Source: Salipiger abyssi (GTDB taxonomy: Bacteria; Pseudomonadota; Alphaproteobacteria; Rhodobacterales; Rhodobacteraceae). Taken from it: 64,000 nucleotides of DNA. Shown piece after piece: positions 8,260 through 16,098 of this stretch. How positions within the stretch are numbered: the stretch's first letter is position 1; each line of letters begins with the position of its first letter. The notes under the pieces are model-generated. The model searched no databases, had not been told where the DNA came from, and saw only the letters and a list, made by a program, of their open reading frames with translations. The stretch covers positions 2,480,001 to 2,544,000 of the forward strand of contig NZ_CP015093.1 of NCBI RefSeq assembly GCF_001975705.1, given 5' to 3'. The translations under genes and the position numbers were made by a program.

Positions 8260-9225
8260 TCACATCGCCAGCGCCCGGGCAAACACCGCCGGATCGACAT
8301 TGCCGCCGGATACCGTGCAGATCACCGCGTCCCCCGCGATCTCGTCGGGACGGAAGAGCGCCGAGGCCAGCGCCACCGCGCCGCCGGGCTCGGCGACGAT
8401 CTTGAGATGGCGGAACGCCGCCTGCATCGCCCGCAACGCCTCTTCCTCGGTGACGGCAAGGCCGGGCCCACAAAGACGGTGCATGATCGGAAAGGTCAGA
8501 TCGCCCGGCTGCGGCGTGACGATCGCATCGCAGATATTGCCCGAAAGCTGCGCATTGCGCTCGATCGCGCCGGAGGCCAGCGAGCGGCGCACATCGTCAA
8601 AGCCTTCGGGCTCTGCCGGACGCACCCGCAGTCCCGGCGCCCTGGCCTCCAGCGCCAGCGCGATGCCGGAGGTCAGCCCGCCGCCGCCGCAACAGACGAT
8701 CACATCCGCCTCGGTCACGCCCGCCTCGGCGGCCTGCTCGGCGATCTCCAGCCCGCAGGTGCCCTGACCGGCGATCACCAGCGGCTCGTCGAAGGGCTTG
8801 ATCAGCGTCAGCCCGCGCTCGGCGGCGAGCTTTGCGCCGAGCGCGTCGCGATCCTCGGTGGCGCGATCATAGGGCACGACCTCGGCGCCGAGCCCTCTGG
8901 TGCCCGCGACCTTCGCCGCCGGCGCGTCGGAGGGCATGATGATCACCGCGGGAATGCCATGCGCGCGGGCGGCGGCGGCAACGCCCTGCGCGTGGTTGCC
9001 CGAGGAGAACGCGATCACGCCGCGCGCGCGGATCTCCGGATCGAGCGCCGAGATCGCCGACCAGCCGCCGCGGAACTTGAAGCTGCCGGTATGTTGCAGG
9101 CATTCCGCCTTCACCAGCACACGCCGCCCGGCGATCTCGTCGAGAAAGGGCGAGGAGAGCAGCGGCGTACGCCGGGCGTGGCCGGCCAGCCGCGCGGCGG
9201 CGGCTTCGATGCGGGTGATGTCCAT
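8260..9225 (-). CDS. Threonine/serine dehydratase (PLP fold type II)
   Basis: The protein has 321 residues. The PLP lysine sits in SFKFRG at residue 50, the phosphate-binding glycine loop is CCGGGGLTSG, and NHAQGVA follows the substrate-binding SSGNH. Length and the absence of a C-terminal ACT/regulatory domain match catabolic threonine ammonia-lyase or serine racemase/dehydratase rather than biosynthetic IlvA. The reaction would be deamination of L-threonine (or serine) to the 2-oxo acid and ammonia. The frame stays open upstream on this strand but family homology begins at MDITRIEAAA, giving the ATG at 9225. It is isolated, with no partner genes, and exact substrate preference is uncertain. 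Confidence 0.87.
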   Translation of the reverse strand: MDITRIEAAAARLAGHARRTPLLSSPFLDEIAGRRVLVKAECLQHTGSFKFRGGWSAISALDPEIRARGVIAFSSGNHAQGVAAAARAHGIPAVIIMPSDAPAAKVAGTRGLGAEVVPYDRATEDRDALGAKLAAERGLTLIKPFDEPLVIAGQGTCGLEIAEQAAEAGVTEADVIVCCGGGGLTSGIALALEARAPGLRVRPAEPEGFDDVRRSLASGAIERNAQLSGNICDAIVTPQPGDLTFPIMHRLCGPGLAVTEEEALRAMQAAFRHLKIVAEPGGAVALASALFRPDEIAGDAVICTVSGGNVDPAVFARALAM

Positions 9226-9327
9226 GAGGTATCCTGTCGGCTGTCGTTGGCGGCAAGGTGCGCCCGGGGCCGGGGGGCTGTCAACGGGGCTTGCGGCCCG
9301 GCGCGACGCGGGGCAGGGTCTCGCGCC

Positions 9328-9861
9328 ATGATCGAGCGGAACCATGAGGCAGAAGGCGTGGTGTCGCGGGCGTTTTACTCGCCCTGCGAGCGCTATCGCT
9401 ACGGGCTGGAGCGACGCTGGGGCGAGGGGCCGTCGCTGCTCTATATCATGCTGAACCCCTCGACCGCCGACGAGCTGCGCAACGACCCCACCATCGAGCG
9501 CTGCCAGCGCCGGGCAGTACAACTGGGCTTTGGCGCCATGCGCATCGCCAATCTCTTTGCCTGGCGCGCCACGCGGCCCGAGGATCTGCGCCGCGCCGCC
9601 GCCCCGGTGGGGTCTGAGAACGATGCGCTGCTGCGCGACTGGCAGGGCACGGCGGAGATGACGCTGGCCGCCTGGGGCGTGCATGGCGCGCATCTCGGGC
9701 GCGGGCCGGAGATGGCGGCGGCGCTGGGCGGGGCGCTGCATCATCTGGGGCTGACCCGCGAGGGGCACCCACGCCACCCGCTCTATGTCTCTTATAAGGT
9801 GATGCCGGCGCCCTGGCCTTTGGAAGAGCGCTATGGCGGGGCGGCGTTTCCGGCCTGTTAA
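9328..9861 (+). CDS. DUF1643 domain protein
   Basis: The protein has 177 residues. It matches the DUF1643 family: YRYGLERRWG, LYIMLNPSTADELRNDPTI, RCQRRAVQLGFGAMRIANLFAWRAT, and a C-terminal GHPRHPLYVSYKVMP block. The family is common in proteobacteria and phages; function is unknown. The start at 9328 was chosen because it begins just before the conserved AFYSPCERYRYGLE segment. It is divergent from the dehydratase gene, about 100 bases away. Confidence 0.85.
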   Translation: MIERNHEAEGVVSRAFYSPCERYRYGLERRWGEGPSLLYIMLNPSTADELRNDPTIERCQRRAVQLGFGAMRIANLFAWRATRPEDLRRAAAPVGSENDALLRDWQGTAEMTLAAWGVHGAHLGRGPEMAAALGGALHHLGLTREGHPRHPLYVSYKVMPAPWPLEERYGGAAFPAC

Positions 9862-9938
9862 CCTCGCTCTGCGATATCCGTTGAACGGTGTCCGGGGATC
9901 GGGGAAGATACCCGGCGCCTGTTTTGCGAGGATGGCGG

Positions 9939-10931
9939 ATGCTCTGGCTTGCCGGTTTGATGGGGATGATGGTGCTGGGGTCGGTGGCGATCATCGGCAC
10001 GCAGGATCCGTCCGCAGATCATTCCGGCGATGACGAGGGCAGCGCCGATCCCGAGGATACCGTTGAGCGCCCTGCCGAAAAGGAGGCTGAGGGCGCGACG
10101 GGGCTGGCCCCGAATGGCGGGTTGATCGCCTCCGGCGGCGATGGCGACGACACACTGACCGGCACGCCCGAGACCGATCTTCTCGGTGGCGGGGCCGGCG
10201 ACGATCTGGTCGACGGGCTCGGCGCCGATGACGAGCTGGTGGGCGGGCCCGGCGCCGATACAGTGATCGGCGGTCCGGGCAATGATACGTTGCATGGCGA
10301 TGCGGGCACCGATCTGCTTATGGGTATGGCGGGCAATGATGCGCTGTTCGCCCATGACGGTGGCGGCACGCTCGACGGCGGCGAGGATGCGGACGAATTG
10401 CAGGGCGGGCTCTCCGGCGATCTGCTTCTGGGCGGCAGCGGCAACGATGCGCTGCACGGGCGCGAGGGGGCGGATACGCTGATCGGCGGGCCCGGCGCCG
10501 ACACGCTCTTCGGCGGCTGGGACGCTGATCTGCTGTCCGGTGTCGAGCGGGATGGCGACGGCATCGACCGCGACGATGTGGATTTTCTCAATGGCGGCGA
10601 TGGCGACGACACGCTCGAGATCGGCGCCGGCGATGTCGCCACCGGCGGCGAAGGGGCCGACAGCTTTGTCCTCGGGCGCTGGATCACTCAGGGCGAGGCG
10701 CCGATCCTGACGGATTTCGACCGGGCCGAGGATCGGATGCTGGTCTTTTACGACGACAGCGGCGGCGCCGCGCCGCCGGAGCTGGCGTTGCGCCCCAGTG
10801 CCGAGACACCGGGCATGATCGAGCTCCTGCTCGACGGCGCGCCGCTGGCGATCATGCCCGATGCCGATGCGCCGGCGCTCGACAGCATCGTATTGCTGGG
10901 CGAAAGCTCGGCTGCCGCGCTGGGCGCCTGA
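9939..10931 (+). CDS. RTX calcium-binding repeat protein
   Basis: The protein has 330 residues. A hydrophobic N-terminus (about residues 2-21) acts as signal anchor or signal peptide, followed by an acidic linker and about a dozen RTX nonapeptides between residues 65 and 240 ([40 protein letters not shown]). The C-terminal 90 residues form the usual [23 protein letters not shown] capping domain. An N-terminal membrane segment is unusual for type I secreted RTX proteins and suggests surface or periplasmic retention. The frame is open from 9888; the ATG at 9939 fits the hydrophobic segment. Ligand and role are unknown. Confidence 0.8.
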   Translation: MLWLAGLMGMMVLGSVAIIGTQDPSADHSGDDEGSADPEDTVERPAEKEAEGATGLAPNGGLIASGGDGDDTLTGTPETDLLGGGAGDDLVDGLGADDELVGGPGADTVIGGPGNDTLHGDAGTDLLMGMAGNDALFAHDGGGTLDGGEDADELQGGLSGDLLLGGSGNDALHGREGADTLIGGPGADTLFGGWDADLLSGVERDGDGIDRDDVDFLNGGDGDDTLEIGAGDVATGGEGADSFVLGRWITQGEAPILTDFDRAEDRMLVFYDDSGGAAPPELALRPSAETPGMIELLLDGAPLAIMPDADAPALDSIVLLGESSAAALGA

Positions 10932-10990
10932 TCCCGCGGCGCACCGCCATCTGCGGCGAAGGGGCAGGGCCCCGCCGCCCCGGAATTTTC

Positions 10991-11019
10991 TTTTCATCTG
11001 CGTGGAATCGCCCTATACG
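10991..11019 (+). promoter_or_regulatory. Predicted rpsO promoter
   Basis: TTTTCA (10991-10996), 17-base spacer, TATACG (11014-11019). An identical layout precedes pnp. The -10 lacks the final T, typical of promoters in this lineage that rely on CarD. The 5' leader to rpsO would be about 90 bases and contains a CCGCCCC/GGGGCGG hairpin at 11027-11045. Confidence 0.5.
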
Positions 11020-11116
11020 CCCGCATCCGCCCCGCGAGGGGGCGGGTTTCTCCATGGGCCCTGCTGGACGACATCCCGGCTTGCGCCATCCACACCAACC
11101 TTTGAAGGAGACCCCG

Positions 11117-11386
11117 ATGTCGATCACCGTCGAAGAAAAAAACAAGCTGATGAAGGAATACGCCACCAAGGAAGGCGACACCGGTTCGCCCGAGGTGCAG
11201 GTGGCCATTCTGACCAGCCGTATTTCCACCCTGACCGAGCACTTCAAGACCCACAAGAAGGACAACCACTCGCGTCGTGGCCTTCTGAAGCTGGTGGCTC
11301 AGCGCCGCAAGCTGCTGGACTACCTGAAGGGCAAGGACGAGGGCCGTTACCTCGACCTCATCAAGCGTCTGGGCATCCGCCGCTAA
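11117..11386 (+). CDS. rpsO: 30S ribosomal protein S15
   Basis: The protein has 89 residues, exactly the family length. Conserved S15 segments are visible: [51 protein letters not shown] and [12 protein letters not shown]. It binds 16S rRNA in the central domain and bridges to the 50S subunit. The ATG at 11117 has an AAGGAG ribosome binding site 6 bases upstream; the open frame to 11054 is non-coding leader. As in many bacteria it lies upstream of pnp, but here two small genes intervene and a strong terminator follows, so it is not simply co-transcribed with pnp. Confidence 0.98.
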   Translation: MSITVEEKNKLMKEYATKEGDTGSPEVQVAILTSRISTLTEHFKTHKKDNHSRRGLLKLVAQRRKLLDYLKGKDEGRYLDLIKRLGIRR

Positions 11387-11393
11387 AGGCACC

Positions 11394-11412
11394 GGTGGGC
11401 AGATTGCCCACC
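11394..11412. repeat. Solo small hairpin of the GGTGGGC..GCCCACC type
   Basis: GGTGGGCAGATTGCCCACC followed by CTACG lies between rpsO and its terminator. It is nearly identical to the small hairpin at 7991-8009 of the two-hairpin element. Hairpins of this type ending in CCCTACG are dispersed between genes in this window. Confidence 0.6.
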
Positions 11413-11423
11413 CTACGATTCCG

Positions 11424-11454
11424 AACGCCCGTTCCGAGAGGAGCGGGCGTTTTG
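11424..11454 (+). terminator. rpsO intrinsic terminator
   Basis: A 12-bp stem (AACGCCCGTTCC against GGAGCGGGCGTT, one G-U pair) closes a GAGA loop and runs into TTTT. It follows rpsO and precedes the convergent DUF3280 gene. Confidence 0.85.
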
Positions 11455-11468
11455 CGTTGCCGCGGGTC

Positions 11469-11963
11469 TTAGGGCGGGCCGGTGAGCAGCCGCTCGTCGA
11501 TCAGGAAATCCATGCCACGGCGCCAGGCGATATCGGTATTGCCGCGAATATCGGTCTGATAGAGCGCAACCACCTCGCCGGTCTCGGCATTGCGCTCGCG
11601 CAGGATCACCGTCTGCACCAGAACCGAGAGTTTCTGCACTGCGCCGGAAAACGACCGGGCGGCGCCGATCTTGCGCGCCATCGCCGCCTCGCAATGGTTG
11701 CAGGTGAAAACCTCGCCATGTTTGTCGAGATCCGCCGCAAGCGGCGCGGTGTCGAGCAGCGCATAGCGCCCGCTCTCCGCCAGGCGCTGGCGCAGATGCG
11801 TGGTGAGCATCGCGATGCGCGCATGCTCGGCCTCGTTCTTTTCGCCGAATTCGACCTCCTGGCTGAAATTGATGAAGCTGAGATCGAACACCGCCACCGG
11901 CAGCGGATCGGCGCGCAGCGGCAGCGCCATGAGGCAGAAGAGGCAAAGCAGACGGGTAAACAT
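11469..11963 (-). CDS. DUF3280/DUF2380-type exported protein
   Basis: The protein has 164 residues with a clear signal peptide (MFTRLLCLFCLMALPLRADP). The mature part starts VAVFDLSFINFSQ and contains VFTCNHCEAAMARKIGA with a CxxC pair, SGAVQKLSVLVQTVILRERNAETGE and IRGNTDIAWRRGMDFLIDE. This resembles the DUF3280/DUF2380 proteins found as periplasmic proteins in proteobacteria, whose role is unknown. The open frame continues far upstream, but the signal peptide fixes the start at 11963. It is convergent with rpsO and divergent from the DUF6525 gene. Confidence 0.75.
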   Translation of the reverse strand: MFTRLLCLFCLMALPLRADPLPVAVFDLSFINFSQEVEFGEKNEAEHARIAMLTTHLRQRLAESGRYALLDTAPLAADLDKHGEVFTCNHCEAAMARKIGAARSFSGAVQKLSVLVQTVILRERNAETGEVVALYQTDIRGNTDIAWRRGMDFLIDERLLTGPP

Positions 11964-12179
11964 GGCGGGTCTCCGGAAGGACGGGCGACAGCAGCAGTGT
12001 AGCAGGCAGGGCGCCTTACGTCGGCACAGCCATTCGTCGGTGGTGCCGGGGTGAAACCTCTTGGCAGCGGCAGCGGAAATGGCATATTTGGTACGATATA
12101 ACATACCAAGACAGGAGATGCCCTTGCCCAGCCTCCCACAATCCACGCCGTCGCCCCGCATCCGACCGGAGCCGCTCCG

Positions 12180-12437
12180 GTGAGCCGGCGGCAGGGCACC
12201 AATTGCGGCGCCACCCGGCTCCGGCGCCGCCACCGTCCGGGCGATCCGATGCGGCGCTTCGATGCGCTGCCGGCGCCGTTGCGGCGCTGGCTGGCCGAGG
12301 CCGCGCGCCCCTGGTCGCCGGCCTCCAGCCTCGCCATCTGGCGCAAGGTGCGCGCCCGGGGCGGCACGGTCGAGGAGGCGCTGGCGCGGCTCGACCGCGC
12401 GGAGCGGGCGCTGCTGGCGCGCGATACCGCCGATTGA
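12180..12437 (+). CDS. DUF6525 family protein
   Basis: The protein has 85 residues and is basic and arginine-rich. It matches the small DUF6525 family restricted to Rhodobacterales: a GATRLRRRHRPGDPMRRFDALP segment, RRWLAEAARPWSP and a final EEALARLDRAERALLARD helix. Function is unknown. The start is GTG 12180, because the conserved region begins before the first internal ATG. It lies immediately upstream of the pnp promoter. Confidence 0.7.
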   Translation: MSRRQGTNCGATRLRRRHRPGDPMRRFDALPAPLRRWLAEAARPWSPASSLAIWRKVRARGGTVEEALARLDRAERALLARDTAD

Positions 12438-12469
12438 CGCCCCGTTCCGCCCTGTCACGAGGGTTTTTC

Positions 12470-12628
12470 TTTTCATTTTGGGGGAAACACTGTATGGCCG
12501 CGCCATCTGAGACGTGACGCCCTTGGCCCCCGGGCGCGTGCAGGAGGATAGGGGGCGGCGGCAATGGGGCCGCCATGAAAACGGGAGACCCGGGAGGGCC
12601 CGGGAGTGCTCCCTCACAGGATACGAAA
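12470..12628 (+). promoter_or_regulatory. pnp promoter and structured leader
   Basis: TTTTCA (12470-12475), 17-base spacer, TATGGC (12493-12498) matches the rpsO promoter layout. The roughly 125-base leader that follows can form a GGCGGC/GCCGCC hairpin (12555-12573) and a CCCGGG/CCCGGG hairpin nested within GGGAG/CTCCC (12583-12613). In E. coli the pnp leader hairpin is cleaved by RNase III for autoregulation; a similar role here is inference. Confidence 0.5.
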
Positions 12629-14782
12629 ATGTTCAATATTTCGAAGAAAAGCATGCAGTGGGGGGAGGAAACCCTCACTCTGGAAACGGGCAAGGTTGCC
12701 CGTCAGGCCGACGGATCGGTGATCGCCACTCTGGGCGAAACCTCTGTCATGGCCAACGTGACTTTTGCAAAAGAGCCGAAGCCCGGTCAGGATTTCTTTC
12801 CGCTGACCGTGCATTATCAGGAAAAATACTATGCCGCGGGCAAGGTGCCCGGCGGCTTCTTCAAGCGCGAGGCGCGTCCGACCGAGAAGGAAACGCTGAC
12901 CGCGCGCCTGATCGACCGTCCGATCCGCCCGCTCTTCGTTCCCGGCTTCAAGCATGAAGTGCTGGTGATGTGCACCGTGCTGAGCCACGATCTGGTCAAC
13001 GATCCCGACATCGTCGCGATGATCGCCGCCTCCGCCGCGCTGACCATCTCGGGCGTGCCCTTCATGGGCCCGATCGCCGGTGCCCGCGTCGGTTTCGAGG
13101 ATGGCGAGTATGTGCTGAACCCGACCGTCGACGACATGCAAGGGCTGCGCAACAACCCCGAGCAGCGTCTCGACCTCGTGGTCGCCGGCACCAAAGACGC
13201 CGTGATGATGGTGGAATCGGAAGCCTACGAGCTGACCGAAGACGAGATGCTCGGCGCCGTGACCTTTGCGCATGAGCAGATCCAGCCGGTCATCGACCTG
13301 ATCATCTCGCTGGCCGAATCGGCCGCGAAAGAGCCCTTCGACTTCCAGCCGCCGGATTACTCGGCGCTGTACGAAGTGGTCAAAGGCCTCGGCGAAGACA
13401 AGATGCGCGCCGCCTATGCGATCACCGACAAGCAGGAGCGCGTCGCCGCCGTTTCCGCCGCCAAGGAAGAGATCAAGTCCCAGCTCAGCGAAGAGCAGCT
13501 GGAAGACGCCAATCTCGGCTCGGCGCTGAAAAAGCTGGAATCGACGGTGCTGCGCGCCGATGTGGTGAAGAACAAGCGCCGCATCGACGGCCGCGCGCTG
13601 GATCAGGTGCGCCCGATCGTGTCGGAAACCGGCGTGCTGCCGCGGACCCACGGTTCGTCGCTCTTCACCCGTGGCGAGACCCAGGCGATGGTCGTGACCA
13701 CGCTGGGCACCGGCGACGACGAGCAGATCATCGACGCGCTGCACGGCAATTTCCGCTCGAACTTCCTGCTGCATTACAACTTCCCGCCGTATTCGGTTGG
13801 TGAAGTGGGCCGCGTCGGCTCCCCGGGCCGCCGCGAGATCGGCCACGGCAAGCTGGCATGGCGCGCGCTTCAGGCGGTGCTGCCGGCGGCGACCGATTTC
13901 CCCTACACGATCCGTGTGGTGTCGGAGATCACCGAGTCGAACGGCTCCTCCTCGATGGCCTCCGTCTGCGGCGGCTCGCTGTCGATGATGGATGCCGGCG
14001 TGCCGCTCAAGGCGCCGGTGGCCGGTGTGGCCATGGGCCTCGTGCTCGAAGACGATGGCGACTGGGCCGTGCTGACCGACATCCTCGGCGACGAGGATCA
14101 CCTCGGCGACATGGACTTCAAGGTCGCGGGCACCGAGAACGGCATCACCTCGCTTCAGATGGACATCAAGGTTGCGGGCATCACGCCCGAGATCATGAAG
14201 CAGGCGCTGGCACAGGCCAAGGAAGGCCGGATGCACATCCTCGGCGAGATGTCCAAGGCGCTGACCGAAGCGGCGGAATTCTCCGTGCACGCGCCGCGCA
14301 TCGAGATGATGCAGATCCCCACCGACAAGATCCGCGAAGTGATCGGCTCGGGCGGCAAGGTTATCCGCGAGATCGTCGAAGTGTCGGGCGCCAAGGTCGA
14401 CATCAACGACGAGGGCCTGATCAAGATCGCCTCGCCCAACGGCGAAGCCATCCAGAAGGCCTATGACATGATCCACTCGATCGTGGCCGAGCCGGAAGAG
14501 GGCAAGGTCTACAAGGGCAAGGTCGTGAAGATCGTCGATTTCGGCGCCTTCGTGAACTTCTTCGGCAAGCGCGACGGTCTGGTGCACGTGTCCCAGATCG
14601 AGAACCGCCGCCTGAACCATCCCTCGGACGTGCTGAAGGAAGGCCAGGAGGTCTATGTGAAGCTGCTCGGCTTTGACGACCGTGGCAAGGTGCGTCTGGC
14701 GATGAAGATGGTCGACCAGGAAACCGGCGAAGAGCTGCCGCCGGAAGCGAAAAAGAAAAAGGAAGAAGACGCCGCTGAGTAA
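12629..14782 (+). CDS. pnp: Polyribonucleotide nucleotidyltransferase (PNPase)
   Basis: The protein has 717 residues. Two RNase PH domains (about 1-215 and 300-545, the second with [15 protein letters not shown] and the [21 protein letters not shown] catalytic segment) flank an all-alpha linker. A KH domain ([15 protein letters not shown] near 565) and an S1 domain ([20 protein letters not shown] near 630) complete the protein. It degrades RNA 3' to 5' with phosphate and forms the trimeric core of the degradosome. The start at 12629 gives the family N-terminus [13 protein letters not shown] terminator follows at 14804. Confidence 0.98.
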   Translation: MFNISKKSMQWGEETLTLETGKVARQADGSVIATLGETSVMANVTFAKEPKPGQDFFPLTVHYQEKYYAAGKVPGGFFKREARPTEKETLTARLIDRPIRPLFVPGFKHEVLVMCTVLSHDLVNDPDIVAMIAASAALTISGVPFMGPIAGARVGFEDGEYVLNPTVDDMQGLRNNPEQRLDLVVAGTKDAVMMVESEAYELTEDEMLGAVTFAHEQIQPVIDLIISLAESAAKEPFDFQPPDYSALYEVVKGLGEDKMRAAYAITDKQERVAAVSAAKEEIKSQLSEEQLEDANLGSALKKLESTVLRADVVKNKRRIDGRALDQVRPIVSETGVLPRTHGSSLFTRGETQAMVVTTLGTGDDEQIIDALHGNFRSNFLLHYNFPPYSVGEVGRVGSPGRREIGHGKLAWRALQAVLPAATDFPYTIRVVSEITESNGSSSMASVCGGSLSMMDAGVPLKAPVAGVAMGLVLEDDGDWAVLTDILGDEDHLGDMDFKVAGTENGITSLQMDIKVAGITPEIMKQALAQAKEGRMHILGEMSKALTEAAEFSVHAPRIEMMQIPTDKIREVIGSGGKVIREIVEVSGAKVDINDEGLIKIASPNGEAIQKAYDMIHSIVAEPEEGKVYKGKVVKIVDFGAFVNFFGKRDGLVHVSQIENRRLNHPSDVLKEGQEVYVKLLGFDDRGKVRLAMKMVDQETGEELPPEAKKKKEEDAAE

Positions 14783-14803
14783 GGCGCTCTTCCGAGAAAC
14801 GCG

Positions 14804-14833
14804 AAACGCCCCGGCTCAGTGCCGGGGCGTTTT
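14804..14833 (+). terminator. pnp intrinsic terminator
   Basis: AAACGCCCCGGC-TCAGT-GCCGGGGCGTTT is a perfect 12-bp stem followed by T residues. The A-rich 5' side makes it work in both directions, so it can also end the convergent gene that stops at 14833. Confidence 0.92.
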
Positions 14834-15657
14834 CAGTTCCGGAAGAGCGGCGGCGCTGCGCTCTCCGGTTCGAAGACGACCGAAGTGGTCTCGGGTGTGG
14901 CCCAGAAGCCTTCGAAATAGTCGGCGGGATCGGCTGCGCTACGCCGCGCGTCGGTCATCGCGAGAAGCCCTGCGACATCGTCATACGCCCAGCTCAGCAT
15001 GACCCCGGGGGCGGTGACAGCGCAGAGCTTTTCGCCGGGCAGCGAAGTGGCGGGATTGTCCTGCGACAGGCTGCTGACAGGACAGCTTCGTGACATGTCG
15101 CGCCACTCGTTCCAGAGCGTCGCCTGCGTCTCACCCAGCGCAGCGAGATAGTGCCCAAGCGCCGGTTCGAGCATGGCGGGCAGCACGTCTTCCTCGGGGC
15201 GGTAAAGCCCGGCGTTGTCGCAATAGGCCTCAATTCGGGCGGCGAGATCCATATCGGCCTCGGGGATCTCTCCGGCAATGATCTGAAGCCAGACGGTGCG
15301 GGCAAAGCGATCGAACTCGCCCTCCATGCCGACCGCTTTCGCGACCGCCTGCCAGCGCACGGGCCGTCCGGTCTGCTTGATAATGTCCTCGAACCCGTCC
15401 GGGGCGGGATTGACCCGGGCCAGAAGCCCTCCTTCTTCGATCTGCGTCATCAGCTCTACGGGATTGAGTGTCGTGTGCATCGGCCCATAGGCGGCGGTAT
15501 CGGGCGCGTAGCCGGGTACAAGGAAAAACGGATTCAGGACCACGAAAACATGGTCGTAGTCGTATTTCCACCAATCGAGGACCGGAACATTGAAATACGG
15601 GTGCTGGAGTCGGCGCGGAACGTCCGCGAGGAGGTCTTCGGAGAAATCTGACTGCAT
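14833..15657 (-). CDS. Hypothetical protein, unrecognised family
   Basis: The protein has 274 residues. It appears soluble, without signal peptide or membrane segments, acidic and rich in aromatic residues in the first third (YFNVPVLDWWKYDYDHVFVV, NPFFLVPGYAPD). No catalytic motif is recognised. Codon use (high third-position GC) resembles the neighbours, supporting a real gene, and its convergent end coincides with the pnp terminator. The start at 15657 gives the longest frame. No function is proposed. Confidence 0.7.
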   Translation of the reverse strand: MQSDFSEDLLADVPRRLQHPYFNVPVLDWWKYDYDHVFVVLNPFFLVPGYAPDTAAYGPMHTTLNPVELMTQIEEGGLLARVNPAPDGFEDIIKQTGRPVRWQAVAKAVGMEGEFDRFARTVWLQIIAGEIPEADMDLAARIEAYCDNAGLYRPEEDVLPAMLEPALGHYLAALGETQATLWNEWRDMSRSCPVSSLSQDNPATSLPGEKLCAVTAPGVMLSWAYDDVAGLLAMTDARRSAADPADYFEGFWATPETTSVVFEPESAAPPLFRN

Positions 15658-15906
15658 TGGGCAGCTTCTAGAGTATCCCTCCGAGCGTTTGCAACTTGCC
15701 TTGGGTCAATATTGCATGTGCGGTCACGGCGTCGGAATTACCCGTTTCTTAATCTTTTCCTGATGAACTTGCGGCGCAATACGACGCTGCGGCATCACTC
15801 ACGGAGCCGAGCAGTCCGGCGGGCCTCGGTTGGGGATGACCGGGGCCCTTGTTTTTGCACGACTTCGCGCTGGGGAAGCGTGCCGGTGCAGGCCTGAATA
15901 GGCCAC

Positions 15907-15934
15907 AAAAAAAGGCCGGGCAAAAAGCCCGGCC
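15907..15934 (-). terminator. Strong intrinsic terminator, minus strand
   Basis: Read on the minus strand: GGCCGGGC, a TTTTT loop, GCCCGGCC and then seven T residues. No coding gene is immediately upstream on that strand within 160 bases, so it most likely ends a short non-coding transcript. Confidence 0.85.
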
Positions 15935-15992
15935 AGGTCCAACAGGGAGGTGCATGCGATAACCCGCACATGCAACGGGAACTCTTGGCGTC
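15907..15992 (-). ncRNA. Candidate small RNA with FNR-type promoter
   Basis: A predicted transcript of about 86 bases runs from about 15992 down to the terminator. It contains a 5' stem-loop (TGCATG paired with CATGCA, 15951-15974), then a single-stranded CACCTCCC able to pair with Shine-Dalgarno sequences, then the terminator. Upstream lie TATAAT (15999-16004) and a TTGACGCAGATCAA box (16021-16034). No convincing reading frame is present. Existence is inferred from signals only; the exact 5' end is uncertain by several bases. Confidence 0.6.
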
Positions 15993-15998
15993 GGTAAT

Positions 15999-16034
15999 AT
16001 TATACCAGATGGATACTACTTTGATCTGCGTCAA
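15999..16034 (-). promoter_or_regulatory. FNR-type box and -10 element
   Basis: On the minus strand TTGACGCAGATCAA (16021-16034) matches the FNR/FnrL consensus TTGAT-N4-ATCAA with one change. Sixteen bases later comes a perfect TATAAT (15999-16004). The box would overlap the -35 region, as at class II FNR-activated promoters, although its centre sits near -36 if the -10 is used in the standard register rather than the canonical -41.5. Confidence 0.7.
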
Positions 16035-16098
16035 GCGGGAAGTAGGACCTTTTGATACTCGGCAGAATTGTGCCGGCTGTGCGCAAATCGGCACATTT

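Larger units (their letters stand above)
15658..16098. other. 441-bp gene-free stretch
   Basis: No protein gene is supported here. The right half holds the FNR-type box, -10 element and short terminated transcript on the minus strand described in separate entries. The left half (15790-15900) contains plus-strand hairpin potential (GCACG-A-CTTC with GAAGCGTGC, 15858-15884) without a clear promoter. TTGCATGTGCGG occurs at 15712-15723 and again inverted at 15964-15975. Confidence 0.6.

Noticed and set aside
12614..14620. A 668-codon open frame antisense to pnp.
   Set aside because: Histidine/aspartate-rich shadow of pnp without start signals or homology.
15999..16034. A sigma-70 promoter using TTGACG as -35 and TATAAT as -10.
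   Set aside because: The spacer would be 24 bases, too long; TTGACG is better read as half of the FNR-type box.
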